The translations under genes and the position numbers were made by a program. Positions 1 through 9,479 of a stretch of 64,000 nt of DNA are shown one piece after another (position 1 is the stretch's first letter; each line of letters starts with the position of its first letter). Below the pieces are notes generated by a model. It searched no databases and was not told where the DNA came from. It was given only the letters and a program-made list of their open reading frames with translations. Location: assembly GCF_002261265.1 (NCBI RefSeq), contig NZ_NEVK01000003.1, positions 186,001-250,000 of the forward strand, read 5' to 3'. This DNA comes from Bordetella genomosp. 7. Its GTDB lineage: Bacteria; Pseudomonadota; Gammaproteobacteria; Burkholderiales; Burkholderiaceae_B.

Positions 1-2
1 TA

Positions 3-131
3 CGCGCCAAGTTCCACGACAACGCGCGCCGCCAGGTGTCCGCCGAGCGCGCCGCCGCGATCGAGGCGTGCGTGCTGGGGCTGGAGCAGGGGTCGGCGCG
101 CGCGCTGGCCCAGGGCCTGGCGCAGGCATGA
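3..131 (+). CDS. MmgE/PrpD-like protein, C-terminal fragment (5' end outside window)
   Basis: An open frame runs in from the left edge and stops with TGA at 129-131, giving the last 42 residues of a protein. The tail (KFHDNARR, then SAERAAAIEACVLGLE) resembles the C-terminus of MmgE/PrpD proteins, the 2-methylcitrate dehydratase / cis-aconitate decarboxylase superfamily. It ends 25 bases before the acyl-CoA dehydrogenase start on the same strand, so it is probably an upstream gene of the same operon. The family call rests on a short tail and is tentative; the frame and stop are clear. Confidence 0.5.
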   Translation, partial: RAKFHDNARRQVSAERAAAIEACVLGLEQGSARALAQGLAQA

Positions 132-156
132 GCGAGATATTCACATGGAGACCGGC

Positions 157-1311
157 ATGAACTCACATGACGAAAGCCAGGAACGCCTGATCCTGGATAT
201 GGTGGGCCGCTTCCTCGAACAGGAAGTCCGCCCGCACGTCTGGCAATTCGAGCACGACGATGTATACCCCGTGGAAATCGTCGAAAAAATGAAGGAAATG
301 GGCCTGTTCGGCTGCCTGATCGCGCCCGAGTACGGCGGCCTGGGCCTGTCCACGGTGACCTACGCCCGGATCATCGAGCGCATCTCCGAGGAATGGATGT
401 CGCTGTCGGGCATCCTGAATTCGCACCTGATCATGGCCATGTGCGTACAGCGCAATGGCACCGAAGCGCAGAAGCAGGCCTTCCTGCCGCGCTTTGCCAC
501 CGGCGAGCTGCGCGGCGGCATCGGCCTGACCGAACCCGATTGCGGCACCGACCTGCAGGCGATCCGCACGGTGGCGCGCCGCGAGGGCGATGACTACGTG
601 GTCAACGGCAGCAAGATGTGGATCACCAATGGCTATCACGGCAACTGCTTCGCGCTGCTGGTCAAGACCGACCCGCAGGCCGAGCCGCGCCACAAGGGCA
701 TGAGCCTGTTCATCGCCGAAAAAGGCCCGGGGTTCACGGTCAGCCGCCAGCTGGAAAAGCTGGGCTACAAGGGCATTGATTCCACCGAACTGGTGTTCGA
801 AAACTACCGCATTCCGGCCGACCGCCTGATCGGCGGCGCCGAAGGCCGCGGACTGCAGATGGTGCTCAACGGCCTGGAGCTTGGCCGCATCAACGTGGCC
901 GCGCGGGGCGTGGGCGTGGCGCAGGCCGCGCTGCGCGAAGCGGTGAAGTACGCCCAGCAGCGCAAGACATTCGGCAAGCCGATCTGCGAACACCAGGCCA
1001 TCCAGACCAAGCTGGGCGACATGGCCACGCGCACCGATGCCTCGCGCCTGCTGACGTTGCGCGCGGCCGAAGCCTACGACCGCGGCGAACGTTGCGACAT
1101 GGAAGCCGGCATGGCCAAGCTGTTCGCCACCGAAACCGCTGTCGAGAACAGCCTGGAAGCCATGCGCATTCACGGCGGCTATGGATACTCCAAAGAATAT
1201 CTTGTCGAGCGCTTCTATCGCGACGCGCCGCTCCTGGTAATAGGGGAAGGCACCAACGAAATGCAGCGCATCATCATCGCCCGGCAACTGGTGCAAAGGA
1301 ACCCCATATGA
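157..1311 (+). CDS. acyl-CoA dehydrogenase family protein
   Basis: Flavoprotein predicted to oxidise an acyl-CoA at the alpha-beta bond and pass electrons to electron-transfer flavoprotein. The 384 residues match the family length. Visible signatures are GLTEPDCGTD in the central beta domain, RKTFGKPICEHQAIQ in the C-terminal helical domain, and GGYGYSKEY followed by IGEGTNEMQR near the end. Glu364 in that last motif sits at the catalytic-base position of the short/medium-chain enzymes. ATG 157 is preferred over ATG 145 because GGAG at 147-150 lies six bases upstream of it. The stop overlaps the next start (ATGA). Substrate unknown; the CoA-transferase and CitE-like neighbours suggest a CoA ester of a small organic acid. 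Confidence 0.9.
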   Translation: MNSHDESQERLILDMVGRFLEQEVRPHVWQFEHDDVYPVEIVEKMKEMGLFGCLIAPEYGGLGLSTVTYARIIERISEEWMSLSGILNSHLIMAMCVQRNGTEAQKQAFLPRFATGELRGGIGLTEPDCGTDLQAIRTVARREGDDYVVNGSKMWITNGYHGNCFALLVKTDPQAEPRHKGMSLFIAEKGPGFTVSRQLEKLGYKGIDSTELVFENYRIPADRLIGGAEGRGLQMVLNGLELGRINVAARGVGVAQAALREAVKYAQQRKTFGKPICEHQAIQTKLGDMATRTDASRLLTLRAAEAYDRGERCDMEAGMAKLFATETAVENSLEAMRIHGGYGYSKEYLVERFYRDAPLLVIGEGTNEMQRIIIARQLVQRNPI

Positions 1312-2498
1312 CCCTGCCGTTGAACGGATTGCGCATCGTCTCGGTAGAGCAGTACGGCGCCGGGCCCTTCGGCACGCAGCACCTCGCCGACCTGGGCGCC
1401 GAAGTCATCAAGATCGAAAACCCGCGCGATGGCGGCGATGTGGGCCGCGCCGTTGGCCCGCATTACTTCGGCCCGGGCGACAGCCACTTCTACCAGGCTT
1501 TCAATCGCAACAAGAAGAGCGTCACGCTGGACCTGAAACACCCCGAAGGCCGGCAGGTGCTGCACGACCTGTGCAGGCACGCCGATGCGGTGTTCAACAA
1601 CCTGCGCGGCGACTTGCCGGGCAAGCTGGGGCTGACCTACGACACCCTGCGCGAGGTGCGGCGCGACATCGTGTGCGTGCACCTGTCGGCCTACGGACGC
1701 GACGGCGAGCGCGCGGGCTGGCCGGGCTACGACTATCTGATGCAGGCCGAGGCCGGCTATCTGTCGCTGACAGGCGAGCCCGACGGGCCGCCCGCCCGTT
1801 TCGGCCTGTCCATCATCGACTTGATGACGGGCACCACCGCCGCGCTGGGGCTGGTGTCGGCCGTGCTGGGCGCGCGCCAGAGCGGCGTGGGGCGCGACGT
1901 GGACGTCAGCCTGTTCGACGTGGCCCTGCACAACCTCTGCTACGTGGCCACCTGGTACCTGAATGGCGGCCACCAGACCGGCCGCGCGCCACGGTCGGGG
2001 CACCCGTCGCTGGTGCCCAGCCAGCTGTACCGCACGGCCGACAGCTGGATCTTCGTGATGTGCAACAAGGAAAAATTCTGGCCGTTGCTGGCAACGGCCA
2101 TGGACCATCCCGAATGGGCCGAAAACCCCGACTACCGCACGTTTGCCGACCGCCTGCGCAACCGCGAGCGTTTCAACGAGGAGCTCGAGGCGGTGTTCAC
2201 GACCCGATCCACCGCCGACTGGATGGAGCGATTCGCCGGGAAGGTGCCCGCCGCGCCGGTTTATGATGTGGCCCAGGCGTTGGACAACCCCTTCGTGCAT
2301 GCGCGCGGTTGCCTGCTTGATGCGTACGATGCCCAGGGCCAGGCCGTGACAAGCGTGGCCCCGCCCATTCGCTGTCCCGGCGAAGCGCCACTGGCGCGCG
2401 CCGCGCCGGCCATGGGCGCCGATACCGATGAATTGCTGGCGCAGGCGGGCTACGATGCCGGCCAGATCGCCCGACTGAGGAAAAGCGCAGTTCTATGA
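1308..2498 (+). CDS. family III CoA-transferase (CaiB/BaiF type)
   Basis: Predicted to transfer CoA between carboxylic acids, activating a substrate for the neighbouring acyl-CoA enzymes. The 396-residue protein opens with LNGLRIVSVEQYGAGPFGTQ and continues with DLGAEVIKIENP, both typical of the CaiB/BaiF N-terminal domain. FNRNKKSVTLDLK is the conserved CoA-site segment. Asp171, in IIDLMTGTTA, occupies the position of the catalytic aspartate that forms the acyl anhydride in this family. The ATG overlaps the stop of the acyl-CoA dehydrogenase gene by four bases, and the stop overlaps the regulator start the same way, so the three genes are translationally coupled. Substrate cannot be read from sequence. 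Confidence 0.92.
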   Translation: MTLPLNGLRIVSVEQYGAGPFGTQHLADLGAEVIKIENPRDGGDVGRAVGPHYFGPGDSHFYQAFNRNKKSVTLDLKHPEGRQVLHDLCRHADAVFNNLRGDLPGKLGLTYDTLREVRRDIVCVHLSAYGRDGERAGWPGYDYLMQAEAGYLSLTGEPDGPPARFGLSIIDLMTGTTAALGLVSAVLGARQSGVGRDVDVSLFDVALHNLCYVATWYLNGGHQTGRAPRSGHPSLVPSQLYRTADSWIFVMCNKEKFWPLLATAMDHPEWAENPDYRTFADRLRNRERFNEELEAVFTTRSTADWMERFAGKVPAAPVYDVAQALDNPFVHARGCLLDAYDAQGQAVTSVAPPIRCPGEAPLARAAPAMGADTDELLAQAGYDAGQIARLRKSAVL

Positions 2499-3253
2499 CT
2501 GTAAAGATCGAAGCGCCCGGCGGCCGGCCTCGCTATCTTCAGCTGGCCACCACGCTGGTCCACGAGATACGGACGGGCCGGTACCCAGTGGGCGGCCTGC
2601 TGCCCACCGAGTTCGAATTGTGCGACCAGTTCGGAGTGTCGCGCTTTACCGTGCGCGAAGCGGTCAAGCAACTGGTGCAGATGGGCATGGTGACCCGCCA
2701 GCCGGGCGTGGGAAGCCGTGTGCTGGCGGCGGCGCCCGTTACCCAATATACGCAGACCATGTCGGGCATCACCGACCTGCGGCAGTATGCCTACGAGACC
2801 TCGCTGGAAATCGAAGGCCAGGCGCTGCTGGAAGTGCAGGGCGAACTGGCCGATACCCTGGATGCCTCGCCCGGAGAAACCTGGCTGCACGTCTGGGGCT
2901 TGCGCTATACCGAAGCGCACGACGCGCCCATCTGCATGACCGACGCGTACGTCGCGCCGGCATTCCGCTCCGTATCCGGGCTGAGCGGGCGCATGACGCG
3001 CGCGCTGTATGCCGTGCTCGAAGAGCAATTCGACCTGCAGATCAAGACCGTGCACCAGGACATCCGTGCCGTGGTGCTGGACAAGGCCGCCGCGCGGCGC
3101 CTGGATGCCAAGCCGGGCTCGGCGGGCCTGCGGCTGGAACGCCGCTACCTGGATGCGCGCGACGAGCTGGTCGAGCTGGCGATCAGCGTGCACCCCGCCG
3201 ATCGCTTCACGTATCGCGAGTCCTTCCGGCGCGACTGGCAGGTGTCGATGTGA
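2495..3253 (+). CDS. GntR-family regulator, HutC/UTRA subfamily
   Basis: Predicted transcription factor for the surrounding catabolic operon. It has 252 residues. A winged helix lies at about residues 12-75, with the GntR pattern LLPTEFELCDQFGVSRFTVR followed by EAVKQLVQMGMVTRQPGVGS. A C-terminal UTRA ligand-binding domain spans roughly 95-240, with the family-like run AGLRLERRYLDARDEL. Sitting inside the operon, with ATGA overlaps on both sides, is unusual for a regulator and implies co-expression with its presumed targets. The ligand is probably an intermediate or CoA ester of the pathway (inference). Confidence 0.9.
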   Translation: MTVKIEAPGGRPRYLQLATTLVHEIRTGRYPVGGLLPTEFELCDQFGVSRFTVREAVKQLVQMGMVTRQPGVGSRVLAAAPVTQYTQTMSGITDLRQYAYETSLEIEGQALLEVQGELADTLDASPGETWLHVWGLRYTEAHDAPICMTDAYVAPAFRSVSGLSGRMTRALYAVLEEQFDLQIKTVHQDIRAVVLDKAAARRLDAKPGSAGLRLERRYLDARDELVELAISVHPADRFTYRESFRRDWQVSM

Positions 3254-4470
3254 AGCTGGGTGGGGCGGGTGTCCTGGTCATTACCCTGGCCATCCAGTCG
3301 CTGGTGGCGGCGGCCGCGCTGGTGGTGCCGGTGCTGGCGCCGGTGCTCAGCGAGGCAGCCGGCGTGGGCGCCGAGCTGGTGGGCGTGTATGTGGCGCTGG
3401 TCTACATGGGCGCCATGGCGGGCAGCCTGAGCGCCGGCAGCTGGGTGGCGCGGCTGGGCGCGATGCGCGCCAGCCAATGGGGGCTGGGTCTGTGCGCCGC
3501 CGGCCTGCTGTGCAGCCTGTCGGGCCAGGTGTGGCTGCTGGCCGTGGGCGCCGTCTTGCTGGGCCTGGGCTATGGGCCCATTACGCCGGCCAGCTCGCAT
3601 TTGCTCATCCGCACGACGCCATCGCACCGCATGTCGTTTGTGTTTTCCATCAAGCAGACCGGCGTGCCGCTGGGCGGCGTGCTGGCAGGGCTGCTTGCGC
3701 CCAAGATGGAAATCGCCATGGGGTGGCGCGGCACGCTGCTGGCCACGGCGCTGGCGTGCCTGGCGTGCGCCGCGCTGGCGCAGCTGGTGCGGGCCGGGCT
3801 GGACGCAGACAGGCGTCCGGGCCGCAGCGCCGGGCTGGGCGACCTGGCCGCGCCGCTGGCGCTGATTTTCTCGCGGCGTCCGCTGGCGCTGCTGGCCGGC
3901 GTGTCCCTGTGCTTTTCTGCCGTGCAGTGGTCGTACAGCGCGTATGTGGTCACCTACCTGCACGACAGCCTGGCCTACACCCTGGTGGCAGCCGGGATGA
4001 TGCTGTCTGTGGGCCAGGTGGCCGGCGTGGCCGGGCGCCTGCTATGGGGCTGGTGCGCCGATCGTTACCTGGGCCCCGTCATGATGCTTGCGGCGCTGGC
4101 CCTGATGATGGCGTTCGGCATATTGGCGCTGGTCTTGCTGCCCGCGGGCGCGCCCGTGCCCGTGGTTGCGCTGGCGCTGGTGGTGCTGGGCGCGGCGGCG
4201 GTGGGCTGGAACGGCGTATACCTGGCCGAAGTCGCGCGGCAGGCGCCGCCCGGCAAGGCCAGCCTGGCCACTGGCGGCGCGCTTACCTGCACCTTCCTGG
4301 GCGTGGTGCTGGGGCCGCCGCTGTTCGGCGCCATCGCCGCGCTGCTGGGCGGCTATCGCCCGGCCTTTGTGCTGATCGTGATTCCGGCGCTGGTGTTCGG
4401 CCTGTTGCTGGCCACGCAGCGCCGCCATTTTGCCGCACCGGAGCCCGCCGATCATGCATCGTCTGCGTAG
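3250..4470 (+). CDS. MFS transporter
   Basis: Integral inner-membrane carrier of about 406 residues with roughly twelve hydrophobic segments, starting with a run after residue 8. GSWVARLGAMRASQWG after the second segment resembles the MFS loop 2-3 motif. SIKQTGVPLGGVLAGLLAP matches the fifth helix of many organic-acid and cyanate-type MFS carriers. The likely start is GTG 3250, which overlaps the regulator stop (GTGA) and has GGCAGG at 3237-3242 upstream. Its position in a CoA-ester catabolic operon suggests it imports the operon's substrate. Substrate and direction are inferred only from context. Confidence 0.85.
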   Translation: MKLGGAGVLVITLAIQSLVAAAALVVPVLAPVLSEAAGVGAELVGVYVALVYMGAMAGSLSAGSWVARLGAMRASQWGLGLCAAGLLCSLSGQVWLLAVGAVLLGLGYGPITPASSHLLIRTTPSHRMSFVFSIKQTGVPLGGVLAGLLAPKMEIAMGWRGTLLATALACLACAALAQLVRAGLDADRRPGRSAGLGDLAAPLALIFSRRPLALLAGVSLCFSAVQWSYSAYVVTYLHDSLAYTLVAAGMMLSVGQVAGVAGRLLWGWCADRYLGPVMMLAALALMMAFGILALVLLPAGAPVPVVALALVVLGAAAVGWNGVYLAEVARQAPPGKASLATGGALTCTFLGVVLGPPLFGAIAALLGGYRPAFVLIVIPALVFGLLLATQRRHFAAPEPADHASSA

Positions 4471-5254
4471 CCTGCTGTTCGTTCCCGGCGATCGCGCCGA
4501 TCGCTATGCCAAGGCTGCCTCAACGGGCGCCGACGCCATCATCCTGGACCTGGAAGACGCCGTGCTGCCAGATGCCAAGCCGGCCGCGCGCGACGCCGTG
4601 GCCGGCTGGATCCACCAGACGCGCCACTCCGCCATCGTCCGCGTCAACAGCGCCGCAACGCCCTGGTTTGAAGACGATCTGCGCGCGCTGGCGCGGGCGG
4701 GCTGCCGGGCTGTCATGGTGCCCAAGGCCGAGTCCCCTGATGTGCTGCGCCGCGCGCGTACCATCGTCGGCCACGACGCGGCGCTGTTTCCCCTGATCGA
4801 AACCGCCCAGGGCGCGGAATGCGCGCGCGAGCTTGCGCGCCAGCCCGGCGTGGCGCGTTTGGTGTTCGGCAGCGTGGACTATGCACGCGACACAGGCATC
4901 CAGGACGAGCAGGGCTGGCTGCCCGCGCGCATCGGCCTGGTGTTGGCCTCGCGCCTGGCGGGGCTGGCCGCGCCCATCGACGGCACGACGCTGCAGTGGC
5001 ACGACGAGCCGGCCGTCCGGGCAGCGGCGGCGGCGTCGCGCCGCCTGGGGTTCGGCGGGCAGCTGTGCATCCATCCGCGCCAGGTCGAGCCCGTGAACCA
5101 GGGGTTCATGCCAACGGACGATGAACTGGCTTGGGCGCGCCGCGTGGTGCAGGCGGTGGCCACGGGCACGCATGGCGCCATCACCGTCGATGGCAAGCTG
5201 GTCGACAAGCCTCTGCACGATATTGCGCTGGCCTGGTTGCGGCAGGCGGGCTAG
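4454..5254 (+). CDS. CitE-like HpcH/HpaI aldolase/lyase family protein
   Basis: Predicted Mg2+-dependent C-C lyase acting on a hydroxyacyl-CoA, for example a citramalyl-CoA, malyl-CoA or related substrate. The 266 residues are about the usual length for stand-alone CitE-like enzymes. Visible motifs are LRSLLFVPGDRADR at the N-terminus, DAIILDLEDAV (metal and CoA region), IVRVNSA with its conserved arginine, MVPKAES, LIETAQGA and FGSVDYARDTG. ATG 4454 has GGAG at 4440-4443; an in-frame ATG at 4430 would only add a poorly conserved tail. The gene overlaps the end of the MFS gene by 17 bases and closes the operon. The precise substrate is unknown. Confidence 0.88.
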   Translation: MHRLRSLLFVPGDRADRYAKAASTGADAIILDLEDAVLPDAKPAARDAVAGWIHQTRHSAIVRVNSAATPWFEDDLRALARAGCRAVMVPKAESPDVLRRARTIVGHDAALFPLIETAQGAECARELARQPGVARLVFGSVDYARDTGIQDEQGWLPARIGLVLASRLAGLAAPIDGTTLQWHDEPAVRAAAAASRRLGFGGQLCIHPRQVEPVNQGFMPTDDELAWARRVVQAVATGTHGAITVDGKLVDKPLHDIALAWLRQAG

Positions 5255-5699
5255 GCCGCGGTTGTTGTCAGTCCGATAGTCGTCCACTACACTGCCTGCA
5301 CAGATCGTGAATCGCGACGCGCGCTTCTGAAGCGCCTGGCGCGTCGCATCGGCACGTGACCGCGGGAGGGCTGATTGAGCAAGTCGGCAACCGATAGGTA
5401 CCTGGCCGCAGGCCCGATGATCATGGCCGGCGACGCGCCGCCGTGTGCCTGCCGCACGGCCCCCACGCGGCGTATCCCCCACGAATTTCCCGTCGATATC
5501 CCCTTTGTCGCCCCGGCCGCGCAGGCCGGCGGCGTGTCGTTGCAACTGTCGTCGCACACCCGGCCTGCCGGCAGGCGCAGGCCCTCGCCGTGCCTGCGCA
5601 GTGCCCCGCGCTCCAGCCTTTTGTTCACGTCAACCGTTCGACGTCCGCGCCGCGCATGGCCGGCGCCGTCCCACTTGCCGCCTGACCTGAGGATAGATA
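5255..5699. other. gene-free interval upstream of narG
   Basis: This 445-base stretch separates the catabolic operon from narG. Open frames on both strands are short and compositionally biased, without recognisable motifs. It should contain the nar promoter. I looked for the FNR/Anr dyad TTGAT-N4-ATCAA and saw no good match. The only clear control element is GAGG at 5689-5692, the narG ribosome-binding site. Confidence 0.6.
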
Positions 5700-8600
5700 A
5701 TGAGCCACTTCCTAGACCGCCTGACGTACTTTCGCAGATCGCGGGACAAGTTCGCCGACGGGCATGGCATTACCACGGACGAGTCGCGCGATTGGGAAGA
5801 CGCCTATCGCAAGCGGTGGTCGGCCGACAAGATCGTGCGCTCTACCCATGGCGTGAACTGCACCGGTTCCTGTTCCTGGAAAATCTACGTCAAGGGCGGG
5901 ATCGTGACGTGGGAAACGCAGCAGACCGATTATCCCCGCACCCGTCCTGACCTTCCCAACCATGAGCCGCGCGGCTGCCCGCGCGGCGCCAGCTACAGCT
6001 GGTATCTGTATTCGGGCACGCGGGTCAAGTATCCGCTGGTGCGCGCCCGGCTCATCAGGCATTGGCGCGAAGCCCGCAAGACCCTGTCGCCGGTCGCGGC
6101 CTGGAAGTCCATCGTGCAGGACAGCGGCAAGCGCCATGACTGGGTGTCCCGGCGCGGGCGCGGCGGCTTCGTGCGAGTGGGGTGGGACGAGGTCACCGAA
6201 CTCATCGCGGCGGCCAACGCCTACACCATCAAAGAATACGGCCCCGACCGCATCGCCGGGTTTTCGCCGATTCCGGCGATGTCGATGATCTCTTACGCCG
6301 CGGGCAGCCGCTACCTGTCGCTGATAGGCGGCAACCTGCTGAGCTTCTACGACTGGTATTGCGACCTGCCGCCCTCGTCGCCGCAGACCTGGGGCGAGCA
6401 GACCGACGTTCCCGAGAGCGCCGATTGGTACAACGCCGCGTTCCTGCTGGTGTGGGGCTCGAACATCCCCATGACGCGCGCGCCCGATGCGCACTTTTAT
6501 TCGGAAGTGCGCTATCGCGGCGCCAAGAGCGTGGTGATTGCCCCCGATTTCAACGAGGCGGCCAAGTTCTCGGACCTGTGGCTGCATCCCAAGCAGGGCA
6601 CGGACGCCGCCCTGGCGCTTGCGCTGGGCCACGTGGTGCTGCGCGAGTTCCACATCGATCGCCAGGTCGATTACTTCGACGACTACACGCGCCGCTATAC
6701 CGACTTTCCGTTGCTGGTGACCCTTGCCGAGCGCGATGGCCGCCTGGTTCCCGACCGCCTGCTGCGCGCCGCCGACCTGCCCGGCGCGCTGGGCGAAACC
6801 AATAATCCCGACTGGAAGACGGTTGCCTGCGACGAATTGTCGGGCGAACTGGTGGCGCCCCTGGGCTCGGCGGGTTTCCGCTGGGGCGAGCAGGGCAAGT
6901 GGAACCTCGAAAACAAGGACGGCGCGGGCCGCGAGGTGCGGCTGCGCAAATCGCTCGCCGGCCATGAAGATGCGATCGAGCCGGTGGCGTTTCCGTATTT
7001 TGGCGGCACGGCCCCGCATGATTTCGTGGCCACGGGGCATGGCGACGTGCTGATGCGCAACGTGCCGGTAAAGAAAGTGGCCACCGTCGATGGCGGCAGC
7101 GTCATGGTGGCTACGGTGTTCGATCTGTTCTGCGCCAATTACGGGCTGGACCGCGGTTTCGGCGGCGGGAATGTCGCAACCGGCTACGACGAAGACGTGC
7201 CGTTCACGCCCGCCTGGGCCGAGAAGGTGACCGGCGTGCCGCGGCAGGCCATTATCCAGGTGGCGCGCGAATTCGCCTCTACGGCCGAGAAGACGCGCGG
7301 CCGCTCGATGGTGATCCTGGGGGCCGGCCTGAACCACTGGTACCACATGGACATGAGCTACCGCGGCATTATTTCGCTGCTGGTCATGTGCGGCTGCGTC
7401 GGCCAGTCGGGCGGGGGGTGGTCGCATTACGTCGGCCAGGAGAAACTGCGTCCGCAGACCGGCTGGCTGCCGCTGGCGTTTGCGCTGGACTGGTCGCGGC
7501 CCCCGCGCCACATGAACGGCACCAGCTTTTTCTACGCGCACACCGACCAGTGGCGCTACGAGACGCTGAAGTTGTCGGAAATTCTGTCGCCGCTGGCGGA
7601 TGCAGCCGATTGGCCGGGCACCATGATCGACTACAACGCCAAGGCCGAGCGCATGGGATGGCTGCCATCCGCGCCGCAATTGCAGGCCAACCCGCTGGAC
7701 CTGGGGCGCCGCATCAAGGAAAGCGGCGCGGACCCGGCCGCCGTGGTGGCCGAAGGCATGCGCAACGGCGATATCAAACCCGCCAGCCTGGATCCGGACC
7801 ATCCCGTCAACTGGCCGCGCAATATGTTCTTCTGGCGATCCAACGTGCTGGGCGCGAGCGGCAAGGGGCACGAGTATTTTCTGAAGCACCTGGTGGGTTC
7901 GCTGCATGGCGTGGTGGGATCGGACAACGACCGCGAACGCATCAGCAAGCCGCAGGACGTGGCGTGGCGGGACGAGGCGCCCGTGGGCAAGCTGGACCTG
8001 ATGGTGAACATCGACTTCCGCATGTCGACCACCAGCATTTATTCCGATGTGGTGCTGCCTACGGCAACCTGGTACGAAAAGCACGATCTCAATACATCGG
8101 ACATGCACCCTTTCATCCACCCGCTGTCCGCCGCGGTAGACCCGGCCTGGGAGGCGCAGAGCGACTGGAATATCTTCCGCGCCATCGCCAGGCAGTTTTC
8201 CAGCGTGGCGCCGGAAGTGCTGGGCGTCGAGCACGATGTGGTGCTTACCCCCATCCAGCACGACACCCCGGGCGAACTGGCCCAGCCTTATGAACCCAAA
8301 GACTGGCTGAAGGGCGAATGCGAACCCGTGGCGGGCAAAACCATGCCCTCGGTGACTCTGGTGGAACGCAATTATCCCGAGACCTACGCGCGCTTTACCT
8401 CGATGGGGCCCCTGCTGGAAAAGCTGGGCAACGGCGGCAAGGGCATAGGCTGGGACACGCGGCATGAAGTCGAGCTCCTGGCGGACCTGAACGGCCGGGT
8501 GGCCGAGGGCCCGACGGCGGGCCGGCCCAGGATCGACACCGACATCGACGCCTGCGAGACCATCCTGATGCTGGCGCCCGAAACCAATGGAGAAGTGGCG

Positions 8601-9479
8601 CTGAAGGCCTGGGCCGCGCTGGGCAAGGTTACGGGACGCGACCACGGGCACCTGGCCGAAGGCAAGGAAGAAGAAAAAATCCGCTTTCGCGACATTGTTT
8701 CCCAGCCGCGCAAGATCATCTCGTCGCCTACCTGGTCAGGAATCGAGAGCGAAAAGGTCTGCTACAACGCCGGCTACACCAACGTGCACGAGCTCATTCC
8801 GTGGCGCACGCTGACCGGCCGCCAGTCGTTATATCAGGACCATCACTGGATGCGGGCGTTCGGCGAGGCGTTCGCGACCTGGCGCCCGCCCATCGACACC
8901 CGGACGGTGCAGCAGGTGGTCGGCAAGCTGCCCAACGGCAATCCGGAAATCCTGCTCAACATCCTGACGCCGCACCAGAAGTGGGGCATCCACTCCACGT
9001 ATACCGAGAACCTGATCATGCTCAGCCTGAACCGCGGCGGGCCCACAGTGTGGATCAGTGAAGACGACGCGCGCGCCGCGGGCATCAGCGACAACGACTG
9101 GATAGAGGTGTTCAACGTCAACGGGGCCTTGACCGCCCGCGCGATCGTGTCGCAACGCATCATGCCGGGTTCGGCCATCATGTACCACGCCCAGGAAAAG
9201 CTGGTGAACACCGTGGGCTCGGAAATCACGGGGCAGCGCGGCGGCGTGCACAACTCGGTGACCCGCATCAACATGAAGCCCACGCACATGATAGGAGGCT
9301 ATGCGCACCTGGCCTACGGCTTCAATTACTACGGCACGGTGGGGGCCAACCGCGACGAGTTCGTGGTGGTGCGCAAGATGAGCAAGGTGAACTGGTTCGA
9401 CAAGCGCGCCGACGACGCGGCGGATGTCGAAGCCGGTACTGCCGATCGGGGCGTGGGAATCAAGGAGGCGGCAAAATGA
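5700..9479 (+). CDS. narG: respiratory nitrate reductase, alpha (molybdenum) subunit
   Basis: Catalytic subunit of membrane-bound nitrate reductase. It reduces nitrate to nitrite at a molybdenum bis-MGD cofactor on the cytoplasmic face of the inner membrane. The 1259 residues match the NarG length. His50, Cys54, Cys58 and Cys93 form the H-x3-C-x3-C-x34-C binding site of the FS0 4Fe-4S cluster. Asp222, in WYCDLPPSSPQTWGEQTD, is at the same position as the molybdenum-ligating Asp222 of E. coli NarG. GAGG at 5689-5692 supports the start. The stop overlaps narH (ATGA), so the subunits are coupled. No narK or narXL lies next to it in this window. Confidence 0.98.
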   Translation: MSHFLDRLTYFRRSRDKFADGHGITTDESRDWEDAYRKRWSADKIVRSTHGVNCTGSCSWKIYVKGGIVTWETQQTDYPRTRPDLPNHEPRGCPRGASYSWYLYSGTRVKYPLVRARLIRHWREARKTLSPVAAWKSIVQDSGKRHDWVSRRGRGGFVRVGWDEVTELIAAANAYTIKEYGPDRIAGFSPIPAMSMISYAAGSRYLSLIGGNLLSFYDWYCDLPPSSPQTWGEQTDVPESADWYNAAFLLVWGSNIPMTRAPDAHFYSEVRYRGAKSVVIAPDFNEAAKFSDLWLHPKQGTDAALALALGHVVLREFHIDRQVDYFDDYTRRYTDFPLLVTLAERDGRLVPDRLLRAADLPGALGETNNPDWKTVACDELSGELVAPLGSAGFRWGEQGKWNLENKDGAGREVRLRKSLAGHEDAIEPVAFPYFGGTAPHDFVATGHGDVLMRNVPVKKVATVDGGSVMVATVFDLFCANYGLDRGFGGGNVATGYDEDVPFTPAWAEKVTGVPRQAIIQVAREFASTAEKTRGRSMVILGAGLNHWYHMDMSYRGIISLLVMCGCVGQSGGGWSHYVGQEKLRPQTGWLPLAFALDWSRPPRHMNGTSFFYAHTDQWRYETLKLSEILSPLADAADWPGTMIDYNAKAERMGWLPSAPQLQANPLDLGRRIKESGADPAAVVAEGMRNGDIKPASLDPDHPVNWPRNMFFWRSNVLGASGKGHEYFLKHLVGSLHGVVGSDNDRERISKPQDVAWRDEAPVGKLDLMVNIDFRMSTTSIYSDVVLPTATWYEKHDLNTSDMHPFIHPLSAAVDPAWEAQSDWNIFRAIARQFSSVAPEVLGVEHDVVLTPIQHDTPGELAQPYEPKDWLKGECEPVAGKTMPSVTLVERNYPETYARFTSMGPLLEKLGNGGKGIGWDTRHEVELLADLNGRVAEGPTAGRPRIDTDIDACETILMLAPETNGEVALKAWAALGKVTGRDHGHLAEGKEEEKIRFRDIVSQPRKIISSPTWSGIESEKVCYNAGYTNVHELIPWRTLTGRQSLYQDHHWMRAFGEAFATWRPPIDTRTVQQVVGKLPNGNPEILLNILTPHQKWGIHSTYTENLIMLSLNRGGPTVWISEDDARAAGISDNDWIEVFNVNGALTARAIVSQRIMPGSAIMYHAQEKLVNTVGSEITGQRGGVHNSVTRINMKPTHMIGGYAHLAYGFNYYGTVGANRDEFVVVRKMSKVNWFDKRADDAADVEAGTADRGVGIKEAAK

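Noticed and set aside
5375-5950. 191-residue open frame upstream of and overlapping narG
   Set aside because: Low-complexity Pro/Arg-rich sequence running into narG in another frame, with no ribosome-binding site at its start.
5712-8651. 979-residue open frame antisense to narG
   Set aside because: It is a shadow of high-GC codon bias on the opposite strand, with Arg/Ala/His-rich composition and no domains. narG is certain.
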